From positions 7,874,001 to 7,938,000 of the forward strand of contig JAMPIQ010000002.1 in NCBI GenBank assembly GCA_024699855.1: DNA of 64,000 nucleotides, in the 5' to 3' direction. The first letter of the stretch is position 1. Each line of letters begins with the position of its first letter. Positions 25,172-36,972 of this stretch are shown here, one piece after another. The notes beneath the pieces were generated by a model. It did no database searches. It was not told the DNA's origin and saw only the letters and a program-made list of their open reading frames with translations. Source of the DNA: Aphelenchoides besseyi (lineage: Eukaryota; Nematoda; Chromadorea; Rhabditida; Aphelenchoididae). Both the position numbers and the translations under genes were made by a program.

Positions 25172-27757
25172 GTCGTCGATTGTTTTCGCGTTATTGGAAA
25201 TCAGATTTTAACGCATTTCCTTTCTTTTACCACAAATTCGCTTGACAAATACTGCCACGTATCTTCCCGCCATTTTCACTCTTTACGTCTTACAGGTACT
25301 CACTATTCTTCTTATCGTTTATTCTCGCCAGTTGTGGCTTTCAATTAATTCTTTTGAGTTCAGTCGTTTGTCTACTTGTTTGTGTGAACCCGTTGAGAAT
25401 GTTAGTTAGCTAGCCTGAATAAACAATACGGTGCTCTTAATGTTCATTGTGTAAAAAGGGAACTAAATTTTGTTGCAGTTTTACTCTTACCATTCTGTTT
25501 TAATGTCAAAACGCCTGGAGCAAAAAGGACGAAATGGCCATCGAACATCAACACTCTCAACAGAATTCACGGTATTTCAGTTGACGTCTGACTTTAAATT
25601 TAGGGGTTGGATGAAAGCTTGTGAATTCGTTTTGACGTTGCTGGTGCATCTCATGGGAAGAGAGCATATGCTGAGGAAGTTTGGAAAAAATTTTAATTTT
25701 CTTTTCACATTTTACTGTCGAAATATTGTTTCTGGACTGATGTCAACATAATGAAAAACACTTTGAATTATTTTGTTTTGCAAATCGTCGTGACTTTGCA
25801 ATTGATACCGACGGAAGGAAACAGCGGACGTTGGACGAGATCGAGCAATTCAGAGGAAGCGGTTGGACGTTAACTCTACGGGCGATTTCCGGTCCTTGTT
25901 TTCTGACTTCTAGTCACCAACATACTCGATGGACCCGGAAATTTTGTCCATCGACTTGTCAACTTGAAAACTATCCTCGTATCTTGTCATTGACCGTATC
26001 TTTTGGTTAGTGTCGAAACTGATATTCAGTTCTTTAACGTTCACAATATCCAATAGTCATGTAATTGGCTCGTTGTTCCTGTCGCTAATCCCATTTCAAT
26101 AAAACAATTCGCGTAACTTCGCTTTCAATTCCTGCACCTTAACAACCGACCACTGACTATCCGATTGACTTCGTTGTACGACATAAATTTTTAAACAAAT
26201 CTCTTAAATTTCCAATGAGTTTGGGAACAAAAAGGAACTGAAAGCAACAAAGAGATTAACAGTGTTTGGTGCTTATCCAACACCCAGCTTCTTAAACGGT
26301 TATGTTCTTTTGGAAGTTGTAGTAATTTCAAATTTTGGTCAAATTTTACTTCTTTAATCTTCGATCCAACTCCTCTGTTTCTTTAATTGACGTACAAACT
26401 GGAAAGATGGGAGAGAGTTGCTGCGACATTGTTAGTGCGTCAATTGAGCACACTGCCGCCTTCTATTGCATTTAAAATTCCGATCATCGGCCTTCGCCAA
26501 AGAGATTTTCGGAAGTGGCCAACCTTCTCACATCATCTACCAACAGAAATGTTGCCACTTCAATTCGATCCAATACAAACAACCAAAAGAGCAAGTCGTG
26601 GTCGAAAGAGGTTGATGTAGGAATAAGAAGCTCGTGGCCGTTTATGTCAACAAAACTTCGTGAATCCAAAGCGGTTTTGTTTTCACTGAAAGCGGAACAC
26701 AATTTACTTTTAGGTGATTTTGCACCGTCATGCCAAACGACTTAGCTGGTTATTTGCGAAGCCAATTTGTCGGTCGAGATAAAACAACCGAAAGAATTGG
26801 GGGCGGAGCATCGAGAACAACACACGTTTTGCATCGTTTTCGTTGGCCTTTAACCGCTCAGTCCTTTGTTATTTAGAGTTCTGTGAACCGACTACTGATT
26901 TATTTAAGAAACGTATTTTGTTCATTAGGAAATTAGAGCATGCGAAGATGCTACGAAGTTGTCCGAAAATCAGCTTTTCGTTGACATTCCTCTTTTCAGC
27001 TGACGCATTCTGCTTCCTGGTCTTTTCATTTACTTTGGCTAATCAACTGAACGTGCCAAGTTGACAGGCCTACGAGAAATTTGACGTTATCATTGGGGTT
27101 TGAGCTCGAAAACACGCGAGTTCACTGTTGCGGAATTCCGTTTTCCTCACTTCCACGCTTCACATCGTTTTCATAACATTTTGGTGTTCGGAAGATAATT
27201 CCCGTTTTCAAATCAACAACCAGAGAGTCTGGCTCGCGTCCAACAAATGGGATTTGGCTCTCGATATCAGAAGTAGATTGCCTCCCACTTTCGCTTCTCT
27301 ACGGTACGGAAGAGTGCATCAACGAGTTTCGGCAAATGATCCTCGCGCAAGCGTCAATTGACTGAAATGCGCGTGGGATTTTCTGTTTGGTGTCCAACGG
27401 CATACGACTTCTGAGAATTGAGACCGCAAAAATAAAATCGACTTTACACTCGAAAGAAGTTTTTTCAGCAAATGACGTTCACTGAATTTCCTTCTCCGAA
27501 CTTCCGGTCTTTAAACGACCTGTAACAATTTTTTGAAACCAATTTGTTATCTCTTTACTGAACAGCGGGAATCAGACTGTTTTTGTTGGGATTTGAAGAT
27601 GCGAAAGAATGAAAAGTAGCCACTTAAGCACGACCCATTCATTCCGTTTGTAAGAATCGTGATTCTTTCAAAAGAATTTCGTTCAAATTGTGTTTAGGCC
27701 AAAAGAATGTCCATTACAACGTGCTCTTAACTTCACAGCCTTCTGTCTACTTTAGCT
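25172..27757. other. Intergenic, no supported gene
   Basis: About 2.6 kb of short frames on both strands without paired splice sites. A tiny frame starting at ATG 25503 (MSKRLEQKGRNGHRTSTLS) can be spliced to a quick stop but is unconvincing. The right part should contain the promoter and 5' exons of the GPCR gene, whose extracellular N-terminus is not resolved. Confidence 0.45.
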
Positions 27758-30700
27758 ATGTCATCACTTCTGAATGGTCCCATTACACTCTCCATTGTGA
27801 TTTTCGGCACAATCTTCAACGCGATTGTTGTTTATGTTTTGGCGACGAAGAAGATACAACGATTTCGTCAATCAGTTTACAATTCACCTCAAAACCGAAA
27901 GTTCTCCAACACAATTCACAACGATCGATGTTCAGTCGACGCGCTTAACAACGTTTTAGCATCAACTCGAAAACGTCCAACACGTGGAGCATCGACTCGA
28001 CCACGAGTGTACACCTTCTTCGTATGGCTAATCGTGTCCGATACAACACTCTTACTTTGTGCATTGTTTCTGTATTGTGTACCGAATCTGCTTCGGAATT
28101 TGGGTTCGTATGCACACCTTTTTCCTTATCTCTACTTTCTCAGCAACACGGCCTTAACTACTTCCGTAAGTACTTAAAAGTGACCAAATACTGATCGATT
28201 ACAATAAGAAAGAACAGTCGAAGGGATTGAGAAATTCATCAACTCTTCCTTCTTTTACTTCCGCTTTGTATTCTTAGTCGAGATTCGTTCGGGACTGGGT
28301 AATCGCGTTTGGGTCGACCGGATTTTCTCGAGATTTGCAAACGTCCGGTCATGAATACGAAAAGCGGTTTTGTAGAATAAAAGTTACAAGTTTAAAAAAG
28401 AAATGCAAAAAAAACAATTTGGGAGTTTTCGATTTGTCATTTCGGGTCTTCGAGTGATTGACATGGATTCACAGTGTCAAACAAACGTCAAAAAGAGCAA
28501 AAAATATGTAAATTTTTAGGTATGGTTGATTAGTGCATTGATGTTGGATCGATATCGATCGTTGGTTGTGAACACGTTCTCCGTACGTTCGAGTACTCCC
28601 GCTATGAATCGTGTTCTTCTTTGTGTCTGTGCTGCTGCTTTCGTTTACAACATTCCACGCTTCTTCGAACTTGGTTCCGAGATTCACGAACCTACGCAAC
28701 GACCTGTGATCTATCAAACCGAACTTGTTCAGTCTTCAATTTACATGTTAGGTTATCGAATTGTAGGCGGCATTCTGTTCTACTCACTGGTTCCCTACGG
28801 TTTCTTATTCGTTTTGGGTTTTAAGGTAAGTTGTGAGAAGTCAATTACGTATTTTCCCATAAACGGAAATAACGACCTTTTTAAAGTTTGTTTGTTTCAT
28901 AATTGAACATTCAGTACTAATGAGCATTTGGTTGCTTTGAAACTCTTGTGGGATTTCGAAGTGCAAATGACCGTAATTCTGTGAACAAAATAAGTTGGAC
29001 GTTTTTCTCGAGTGTGGTCTCTGATCTTAATAATCGTCTTGTGTTGCCCTACAAATTACGGGTCTTTAACCAGCAGAATCTTTGCATTCCAACTGAAGAC
29101 ATGCGACCAAAAACAAAAACGGCTGTAGACTTTGAAGTTGCCAGTAGAGCGTTTGAGTTCGAAAAACAATGGAATACGTTTTCTTTGAACTTAGCCGTCT
29201 GGTTTTATGATTTTCGCAGCACCGCACATTTTTTAACTTTTGATCTCCGGGGACTACAGCAAATCGAATCGGCCGTTGACGTGAATCCTTGGACACTTTA
29301 AAAGACCGAGAATTCGGTCGAAACCACACGGTCCATGTTCGACTTCATTGCCTCGCAAATTGAGTGAAACATTTCCGCATTGGCAAAACGGACGTAAATT
29401 CGTACGTCTAAACAAAGTCGCTCTTCCAATCGACATTGAAAAGACAATGGAGAGAAACGAGTGAAAGCACGAGGGGAAGTTCTGATTCGCGACTGTCGGA
29501 ATTTCGTTTGGTATTACTTTTGACATTCTGTGACGTTGCGAAGCTAATGGATGAGAACTCGGAAACACACTTTCGGCTGTTTGGATTATTGTGGTCGAAC
29601 ATAACAAGCGGACTTCGTTTGAAAAATGACTTTGATCGAAGATCGGTTGCACGCATTTTAAATGTTTCTGTTTGTTCGATGAGCTTAAGCAGGAACTTCC
29701 GTCTTACCAAGAAAGAATGCGCAGTAAGAGCTTCGAGCCACGACAGTTGGGCCAATGAGCGGGAAATTGGAAGCTAATTTCGAACTGAAAGTGTAGGCAA
29801 CCAACGTTACGAAATTCGTTAAATTCCGGAAAACTTGTTCATTTGTTTTGTGTCACCTAGTCGGGATTAAGAAATGTCAAGCGGCGAGACATATTACTAC
29901 GTCAAGTGAGCTTAAGATAATCCGCGAAATTCATTGGACATTTAAAGGCCGAATAATCACGAGTACTTTCAGCTTGACAGTTTTTTGCCTTTTAATTGAC
30001 AACAACGTGATTGGTCACAGAACGCGGCTTAAGATCATTTAACGAAGTTCGTGTGTTTTTGTATCAAATGAGAACTACAATCCCGCTGCTCACTCATCGG
30101 TTATACGATGTGAATCAAAAAATTTTGTCTTAATGGCTCTCCGTTAAATTTACTTCTAAACGAAGCGGCTTGTTTATTAGGTCGTCATTTCGATTTTATT
30201 TCTCTAGTAGACAAGGAAGTTCATTCCAGAAATAACTGATACACGACTGAATTTGATGTTAAGGGATCGATGTTCTTTCGTTAATTATCGAATACGAAAG
30301 ACCCAGGAACAAAGATTAAAATAAACCGGCCAAATTGACTAAGCGCAGTAATGTTTCTCTAATTTGCTAAAAGAACTTTGTAGTTGCCGTTATAATCAAA
30401 CCTTTAAAGCGAAACCTTATAGTCAAGCGAACAAAATGAAAACAAATTTTCAGGTGTGGATGGTTATCCGACGAGCGGCACAACAACGACAGAAAATGAA
30501 CGCGAACTCCGCATCAAATTCGTTCTTACACGCAAACACCACCGACTCAGAGATGATTCTGATCGCTGTGATAGCCAAGTTCTTGTTGTCACGGCTACTA
30601 CCAACTATCTTGGATGTGTTCGAGCACATAGTTTCATCGGCGGAATTCACTCGTTCAGCCACTTTGACCATATGCGTTGACATATCGAATTTGGTTGTGG

Positions 30701-31445
30701 TGACATCAAGTGCAATCAATTTGTTCATTTTCTACGCCTGTTCCGCTTCGTTTCGCAAATCACTTCGTGGGCTTTTCGATAAAAAGACTCGACTGAGGAC
30801 ACGGTCGCCGTTGAGTCATGTGTCAATTGTCTCAATGACTCCAATCATGCCGAACAGCAAGAAGACGAGCCCTCGAATGCCGCCAAGACAACTCTCCTTA
30901 CAAGTAAACCATTCACAAGTTCAACATCAACACCAAGATGACAATCAGCGGGTTGGTTGACTGACCGTTAAGAGCGTGTGGTTTTGCAATTTTATGCACA
31001 AAATTTAGTGATGTTTGATGTGAAGATTGTAATGAAATCTTTTTTAACTGCACCCACGACTTCTTGTGTCTGTCCACCAATTCACAGTTATTGATTAACA
31101 GCAAGTGATGCGATTTGTTTGACTAATCAACACTTCTAAGTTTGCAAATACGCTTTTACATTTTGATTCAGGTCGATCCACTACTTCGCCCAACTCCGAT
31201 CAACAGGAAAGTGACTGTTAGTGGGATTTCTTTGGATGCACGCAGAGATGAGGCCATTTCTCCGTTGCCAACAATTGAAAAGGTTTGATGTTTGCATTGA
31301 AACGCACTAACAGTTGTTGTTTGTAGATTGAAGGAATGACAGTCGAACCAGCGGATGTTCAGAAATTGGGTTTGTTTTCACTTTGAAATTAAAACAATTT
31401 TGCTTAGCTGTTACTCCGACCCACGATGCTGTTAGTTTGGCGTAA
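27758..31445 (+). CDS. FMRFamide-type neuropeptide GPCR (rhodopsin family)
   Basis: Exons 27758-28165, 28520-28825, 30454-30903, 31172-31282, 31327-31369 and 31408-31445 give about 480 residues. Seven hydrophobic segments fit a class A receptor. TM3 ends LDRYRSLV in place of canonical DRY-hydrophobic. The stretch AAFVYNIPRFFE after TM4's start is the signature of FMRFamide-receptor-like (FRPR/FMRFaR) proteins. TM7 reads SSAINLFIFYACS in place of NPxxY. A long first cytoplasmic loop (about 40 basic residues after LATKKIQRF) and a Ser/Pro-rich tail are present. Such receptors sit on neurons or muscle and couple FLP peptides to G proteins. The listed ATG gives a very short N-terminus, and a TTTAG acceptor just before it suggests that an upstream exon supplies the real start. 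The third intron's predecessor spans 1.6 kb (28826-30453), by far the longest intron seen. Confidence 0.82.
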
Positions 31446-32477
31446 GCTTTGCTTACCTCCGTTCATTACACTTACCTCAACTGCCGTCTCCTACTAAGCG
31501 CCTTTTAGACTTTCGGTGCTTTGGACGTTTTCTGCAACGTCATCATTTTGAGTGTGCCTTTTGGTCGACGCAAAGAGTTTCCTATTGTATATTCTACGGT
31601 TAATAAATTGTACGGGTTGCTGCTTTGAAAGCTTCGAAATGGAAACCAATTCGAACTCCGAAGTCCCAAATCGACGTCCATCGGAAACAATGACAAATTT
31701 GACGTCCATTACGAAACATCACTAGATAATTACACTTCAGCTTTGAAAGACGGTACTTATGCTCTGAAACAAAATGGTCGATTGTTCTCATGTTGACGCT
31801 AATTTTTGACGGACTCGTTTCTGGACATGTCAAAAGCGAGTTTTGTCAACTGACGGCCAAGTCAAAAACTTTTTTGTTTTTGACCGAGAGAACGGCCGCT
31901 TAATACGTGAACAACAAAACTAAGGTTTGCAACTCGATACTCAAATTTAACGACCTCAAGTTACGTAAAATGCATTCTAACAAATTGAACGATAACCGTG
32001 AGTTGAACTTCAGATTCCAAAGTCCAATGACGTGGGATCGATTGACTGATTGGTTGAAACGACGGAATCTTGTTTTTTCGTATCAACTCAATTGTCACAT
32101 CAAAGTCAAATTGGAAAAACAATTGGAGAACACGCGGAAGAAAACCAATTCACATCTTTTGATTTGTTTTTGCTTATCACAATGCCGAGTCGAAACATTC
32201 GACCGGGGATCTTTGCGTCATCTTTTGTGACAACCCGGAGGGTGGTGAAATGCCGATCGAACGAAGAACCATGTCCTTTCCAACAGCTGTTTATTCGTCG
32301 GATTTGATCAGTTGGATAAGGCGGGAAGAAAAAACAACGAAAAGTGCTCGTTAGCTAAATTTACACCTTAGATCGTTGTTTTCAAATTACTAATTGTAAC
32401 GATCGTTTCTCAAATATTCCATTTTTGTCCTACTCATTCCAATGAACATCAGTTAGACTCCTCGACTCTAGATCACG
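31446..32477. other. Intergenic, no supported gene
   Basis: Short frames only. Expected to hold the GPCR 3' UTR and the TWK promoter. Confidence 0.45.
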
Positions 32478-35416
32478 ATGCCTGTTCTGTTGAAGCACGG
32501 TGCCAAACACATCGCTACATCAGCTAGTCAACGAAGTTTTCCACGTGCCGATTCGAATTTAAGTCGTCAATCTTCGAGACCTACAGTTGTTAGTGCGGGA
32601 AGTCGTCTGACATCAGCAGGATCTAATTTGCTTAATGAAGTTCGACGCCGATCACGACATGCGACTTTCTCTCAACGTATTCGTAATCCAAAAGAATGTC
32701 TAAAAGCACTCAAGCAGTTTACTCGCAAGTATCATCTCAAGTATCTAGTACCACTTTTTGTTGTTATGATTTACATGTTTGTTGGTGCTCTACTATTCCT
32801 GTGGTTGGAGTCTGCAGCCGAAGAGAAGCGAATAAACAACCGGTTTGACCATTTCAATTGATCACGTCGACCTTCATGATTTAGAATTCGAGAGTATGAC
32901 CGAGAAGTTGAGTTGTTGGTTAAACGAATTGAAGAAATCGCAACCGATCAAGCAGCTCAAAGAGCACCGGTTAGACGGCGTTTTGTACGCGAAGCGTTGG
33001 ATTGGTTTCACAAACAAGTGGACTTGAAACCACAGCTAGAACCTGAATGGTCGTTAACATCGGCAATGTACTTTTCGGGAACCATTTTCACAACCATTGG
33101 ATTTGGAGACATCGCATGCGAAACGGCTGTGGGTAGAATTCTAACCGTTTTATACGCTGTAGTTGGTTGGTTAAACGGCAAAAGATTGTCGTCGATGCTG
33201 ACTTTAGGGATTCCAATTATGCTGATAACGCTGAACGACTTGGGGAAATTTTGTTACAAGTCGATCAATGACTTCATTTTTGCATGTGGACGACGATGGT
33301 TCTGGTTGCGAAGTTGTTTTCGACGAGAACCGCCGAGCAAAGATCACTTGTTGGAAATGGAAACTGGGAATGGCGGTTTAAACGTTGAAGAATCGACACA
33401 TCGTGTTTCATTTAACCTAAGGTGAGAGTATAACTAGTCAGTTTAATTATTACTTTAATTTCAAGACCCGCATCTGAAGAACTGACTCTCAATCTTGAGA
33501 CTTACGGCGATAATGACGAGCCACCAACAATGAGAACGTTAAGTGTGGAAGATCCAACTGGTCATTCAATAGAACCAATTCCTGTTCTTCGACAGCGATC
33601 CGAAACGGCCGAAAACTCTATTGATATGCTTAGCGGCGGTGATTTCAATGCCGAAGATGAACTTTTGATTCCAAGTGGTCCAGTAAGAACCCGAACTTCA
33701 TTGTCTTTAACTTTCGCTTGTAGCCGCCTAGAATGAGCGTACTAACAGCGCTTAGTGTTACGTTAATCTGGATTTTTTCATGTGCGGGTTTGTTTTGTTT
33801 GTGGGAAGATTGGTCGTATACGACGAGCGTGTATTTTATGTTCATAAGGTATACTATTGTGAGCAATTAAGTCGAAGACTTCTCTTGCAGTATGTCAACT
33901 ATTGGACTTGGCGATGTAAATGTAAAACGTCGCGACTTCATGGTCTTGTGTTTTTTGATTGTAATCATTGGACTTTCTTTGGTCTCAATGACTATCGCTG
34001 TAATTCAGCAGTCGCTTGAAGAACTCTACAAGAAACTTTTGATGAAATTATTACTCGAATACCAAGCCAAATTAGCATCAGGTATGAGTTTGAAAGCACA
34101 CGATCTATTCAGCCTCTAGGTGATCATAAGGGCGCTTCGATGGGTTTGATGAAATCATTTGGAAGCAGTAAAGCCGCAAAATATTTGCTTCCAATGATCA
34201 GGTAATTTGAAATGGCGAACGAATTCGAAAGTCGTCAGTTTAGCGCCGATACACGTCGAAATGTTATGGTACAAATTCAAGAAGAAGCGAAAGAGACGGG
34301 AATCGAATTGCCACCAATTTTCGAGGATTTGGATGCCAAAACGGGAATGCCAAAGATTCTTGTTGTTGCACAGGTTATCTCGATAAGCAAATTAACTTTC
34401 CTATCTTTTGTTTAGGAAGTAGCAGCAAACAAGGATTTGGATGCATCGATCGTTGATTCGATTGTTCGTCAAACGGACCCGTAAATTTGCTCTATCAAAC
34501 GATCAATCTCAACCCAATTCCAGAACTCGAATTAGCATGCCGAGTCGAACTCCAGGGCCAAATGTTGTTTACTACGATAGTTCCAGCCAAACCGACGAGA
34601 AAACATTGTTCGTTTGCAGTCTTTGGATTTCTTCGTTGAATACAGGTTTTCAGCGAAGACAAAAATCATCAAACACTGGGAATTCAAACCGACGAATTGG
34701 CCGTTCAAACCGACTACGCAACTTCTGTCGAAGAAACACAAACTTATAATGCGGAAATGCGAGAAAATGAAACGATGACGACTGTTTCATCATACGAAGT
34801 AGGTTCTTTTCTCCATCTCAGCTATCATTCTTTTTAGTCAAATGAAGTGCAAACCGAAATGGTAACAACGATGGAACAAGAACTACAAACCTATGTTGTT
34901 GACTTGATCGAAAATGAAAGTCAAACTGAAATTGTTGAAACCAAAAACGAGCGAATTCAAACTCCATATCCCGAAACCTTTGCAGTTGAAGTTCAGACAG
35001 AAGACGGAGTAAGCGAAAATCTCAACTCTTCTGCTAACATTTGATTATCTTCAGGATATGGGCGAACCATTCAAAGGTCCGTCGCGAATAACGCAGGCCC
35101 GTCGGCGAATTCAGAAAGCCTTCAAAAGCCGATCAACCAAAACACCGGACTCAACAGAAGAAAAGCCGGAAATGAGTGAATGGAAAGATGTTAGCGACGG
35201 CGACAACTTGGTATTTCCGATTACAAACACTTGGACGTAAATTTCTTTTTCAGAGCCACTCTTCAAAAGAAAGTCTCGATTGGGTAACAATTTGCATCTC
35301 TATCTTTTCAATCCGAACGTTTTTAGGATCCGGTTGATGGTCTTCACGCGGAGAAACAACGTCCCGTGAAAGACCTGAAACGTTTCTTCGACAAGTCGAG
35401 AGCAAAGAAAAAATGA
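32478..35416 (+). CDS. Two-pore-domain potassium channel (TWK/K2P) with long C-terminal tail
   Basis: Fifteen exons in phase: 32478-32842, 32885-33165, 33208-33421, 33466-33682, 33724-33848, 33891-34081, 34120-34201, 34244-34373, 34416-34480, 34524-34607, 34654-34798, 34838-35008, 35055-35210, 35254-35283, 35327-35416, about 780 residues. TM1 is LVPLFVVMIYMFVGALLFL. Pore 1 is TTIGFGDIA, followed by YAVVGIPIMLITLNDLG. A roughly 150-residue cytoplasmic loop precedes TM3 and pore 2 (STIGLGDV), then TM4. Both filters are canonical, so a K+-selective leak channel is expected in the plasma membrane. The C-terminal 370 residues are hydrophilic. Exons 10-12 carry nine short [ISVTL]QT[DEYP] motifs, and exons 13-15 are basic (QARRRIQKAFKSR). 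Loss of the QT tail would not affect the pore. Confidence 0.93.
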
Positions 35417-36972
35417 TCGTTTCCTTCTAATTCAATAAATTCCACATTAATTGGTATTCTGAGTTACATTATCTGCTTGAATTCGTGTGATCCTCGACAA
35501 TATTGAGGCTCTCCGTAAATCGCGGCATTCGAAAAAGCCGACTTGCGCTCCGTCACTCGCACACCTGCAACAAACGAAGGCTGAAGGATAGTAGCCAGAC
35601 GGAGACGAACTGCCTCCTTCGAGTGAACACGAAGCCAAAATTTGTATCAACTGGCCGCGTAGATAAAAATGTTTGGTTCGCTCTTCGTTGCGAATATTTC
35701 CAACAGATTCGATTGCTTTTAACGCATCTGAGGAAGCAACTGTAATTCTTGGCCTTTCTATCGGAATTTGATCAAAAGCTGTAATTCGATGTTCACAATA
35801 ATAGATTGTGCATATTCGATTTAATTAGTTCCTAGTAATCTGAGCTCTCGAAATCAAGACCACAAGCCAGAAATCGAAGTCTTGTTGAGCAATCCAATTT
35901 GTTTATTTCTTCATTCGTACAATTGATCAGTTGAGTTGATTCTTTTCAAGTGCGTATAACATGTGCGTCCTATCGAAAATCATCAGATTGCTTTTACATA
36001 AACTGCGAACCGCGTGTTTATATCTAAATTCTGTTAACATCACAGACGCACATTGATTCTTGTCTGTCGATCTGTTCTTCACGTACACTGTTCTATCGAG
36101 CTGAAGTGCGTCGTTTCTTCTAGAACAGTTCACTCAAGTCGTAAATGCAAAACAACGTTTTAAGAAGCGTTACTTCTGCGCCGTCATTTTTTCTTTAGCA
36201 AAGGTCGATTGCAATCGAGCGGCAATATGACTACGCAGTCGGTCGGTTTCAGCAAAGGTGTTCTTTTGCTTTAGTTTTCTTACCGTATGTCACATACCAT
36301 TTCTCGCTGATACAACTAAAACATGAATCAGAATGCTTTGCAGCGTTTTTCACATTTGATTCATTTGCACTACATTCCAATTCTACGCTGATTAAATGCA
36401 AGTTCGAACAATTATTACGCTTTTGTCTTAGGACTCGAGGGTAACTACCTCCTTTCTCATTGTGATTTATCAGCATATCTTTTGTCTGCAAACAATAGAA
36501 AACTTTGCTCATTGCGCGTTGGTTTTTGAGAGCAGAGTCCTAGCAATTCTTTTGAGTCATCTGTCACTCTCATTCGGTTCTGTCGTGACTGAAACTCATT
36601 TTCATTTTAAATCTTTCGCTTTTCCAGTGGATCATCTGGCGATTCGTTGGTTGAATTGATTGTTCGTACGGCATCCATCTAAGCGCGTCGTTGCTCGACA
36701 ACACACACTCCTGCTAAATAGTAGTAGGCTTCTAAAATTGGTTAGTTGTGGGAAGAAGCAACGATTCGTTGAGGGTTTAGAAAGGGATCAAATTTGTTGA
36801 AAATAGGGGACTTTTTGCCTTTTTGTTTGATGAATAGCGAGATTTTTTGTTGGTGATTGAAATTGAATTTATAGATTGATCGTTCATGTTCGAAAACTTT
36901 CAGTGTGGGTTGTGAGAAGTTGAAAGTGAAACTTAATCGTCGATTTCAGATCTTCGAGTAACCGAGGAAAAA
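35417..36972. other. Intergenic; weak small-protein frame at 36249-36512 (-)
   Basis: No gene is well supported. The minus-strand frame 36249-36512 encodes a polar stretch with a dibasic RQKR site followed by five cysteines and ends KAKEHLC. It could be the mature part of a small secreted peptide, but it lacks a signal peptide and partner exons. Confidence 0.3.
36940..36950 (+). promoter_or_regulatory. Candidate trans-splice acceptor of the helicase gene
   Basis: TCGATTTCAG lies 23 nt upstream of the helicase ATG with no obvious upstream donor. In nematodes such an isolated acceptor next to the start codon usually receives a spliced leader. Confidence 0.35.

Noticed and set aside
28948..29301. 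A 117-codon plus-strand frame inside the GPCR intron.
   Set aside because: Odd composition, no recognisable motif and no splice sites; kept only as a reason to examine the intron.
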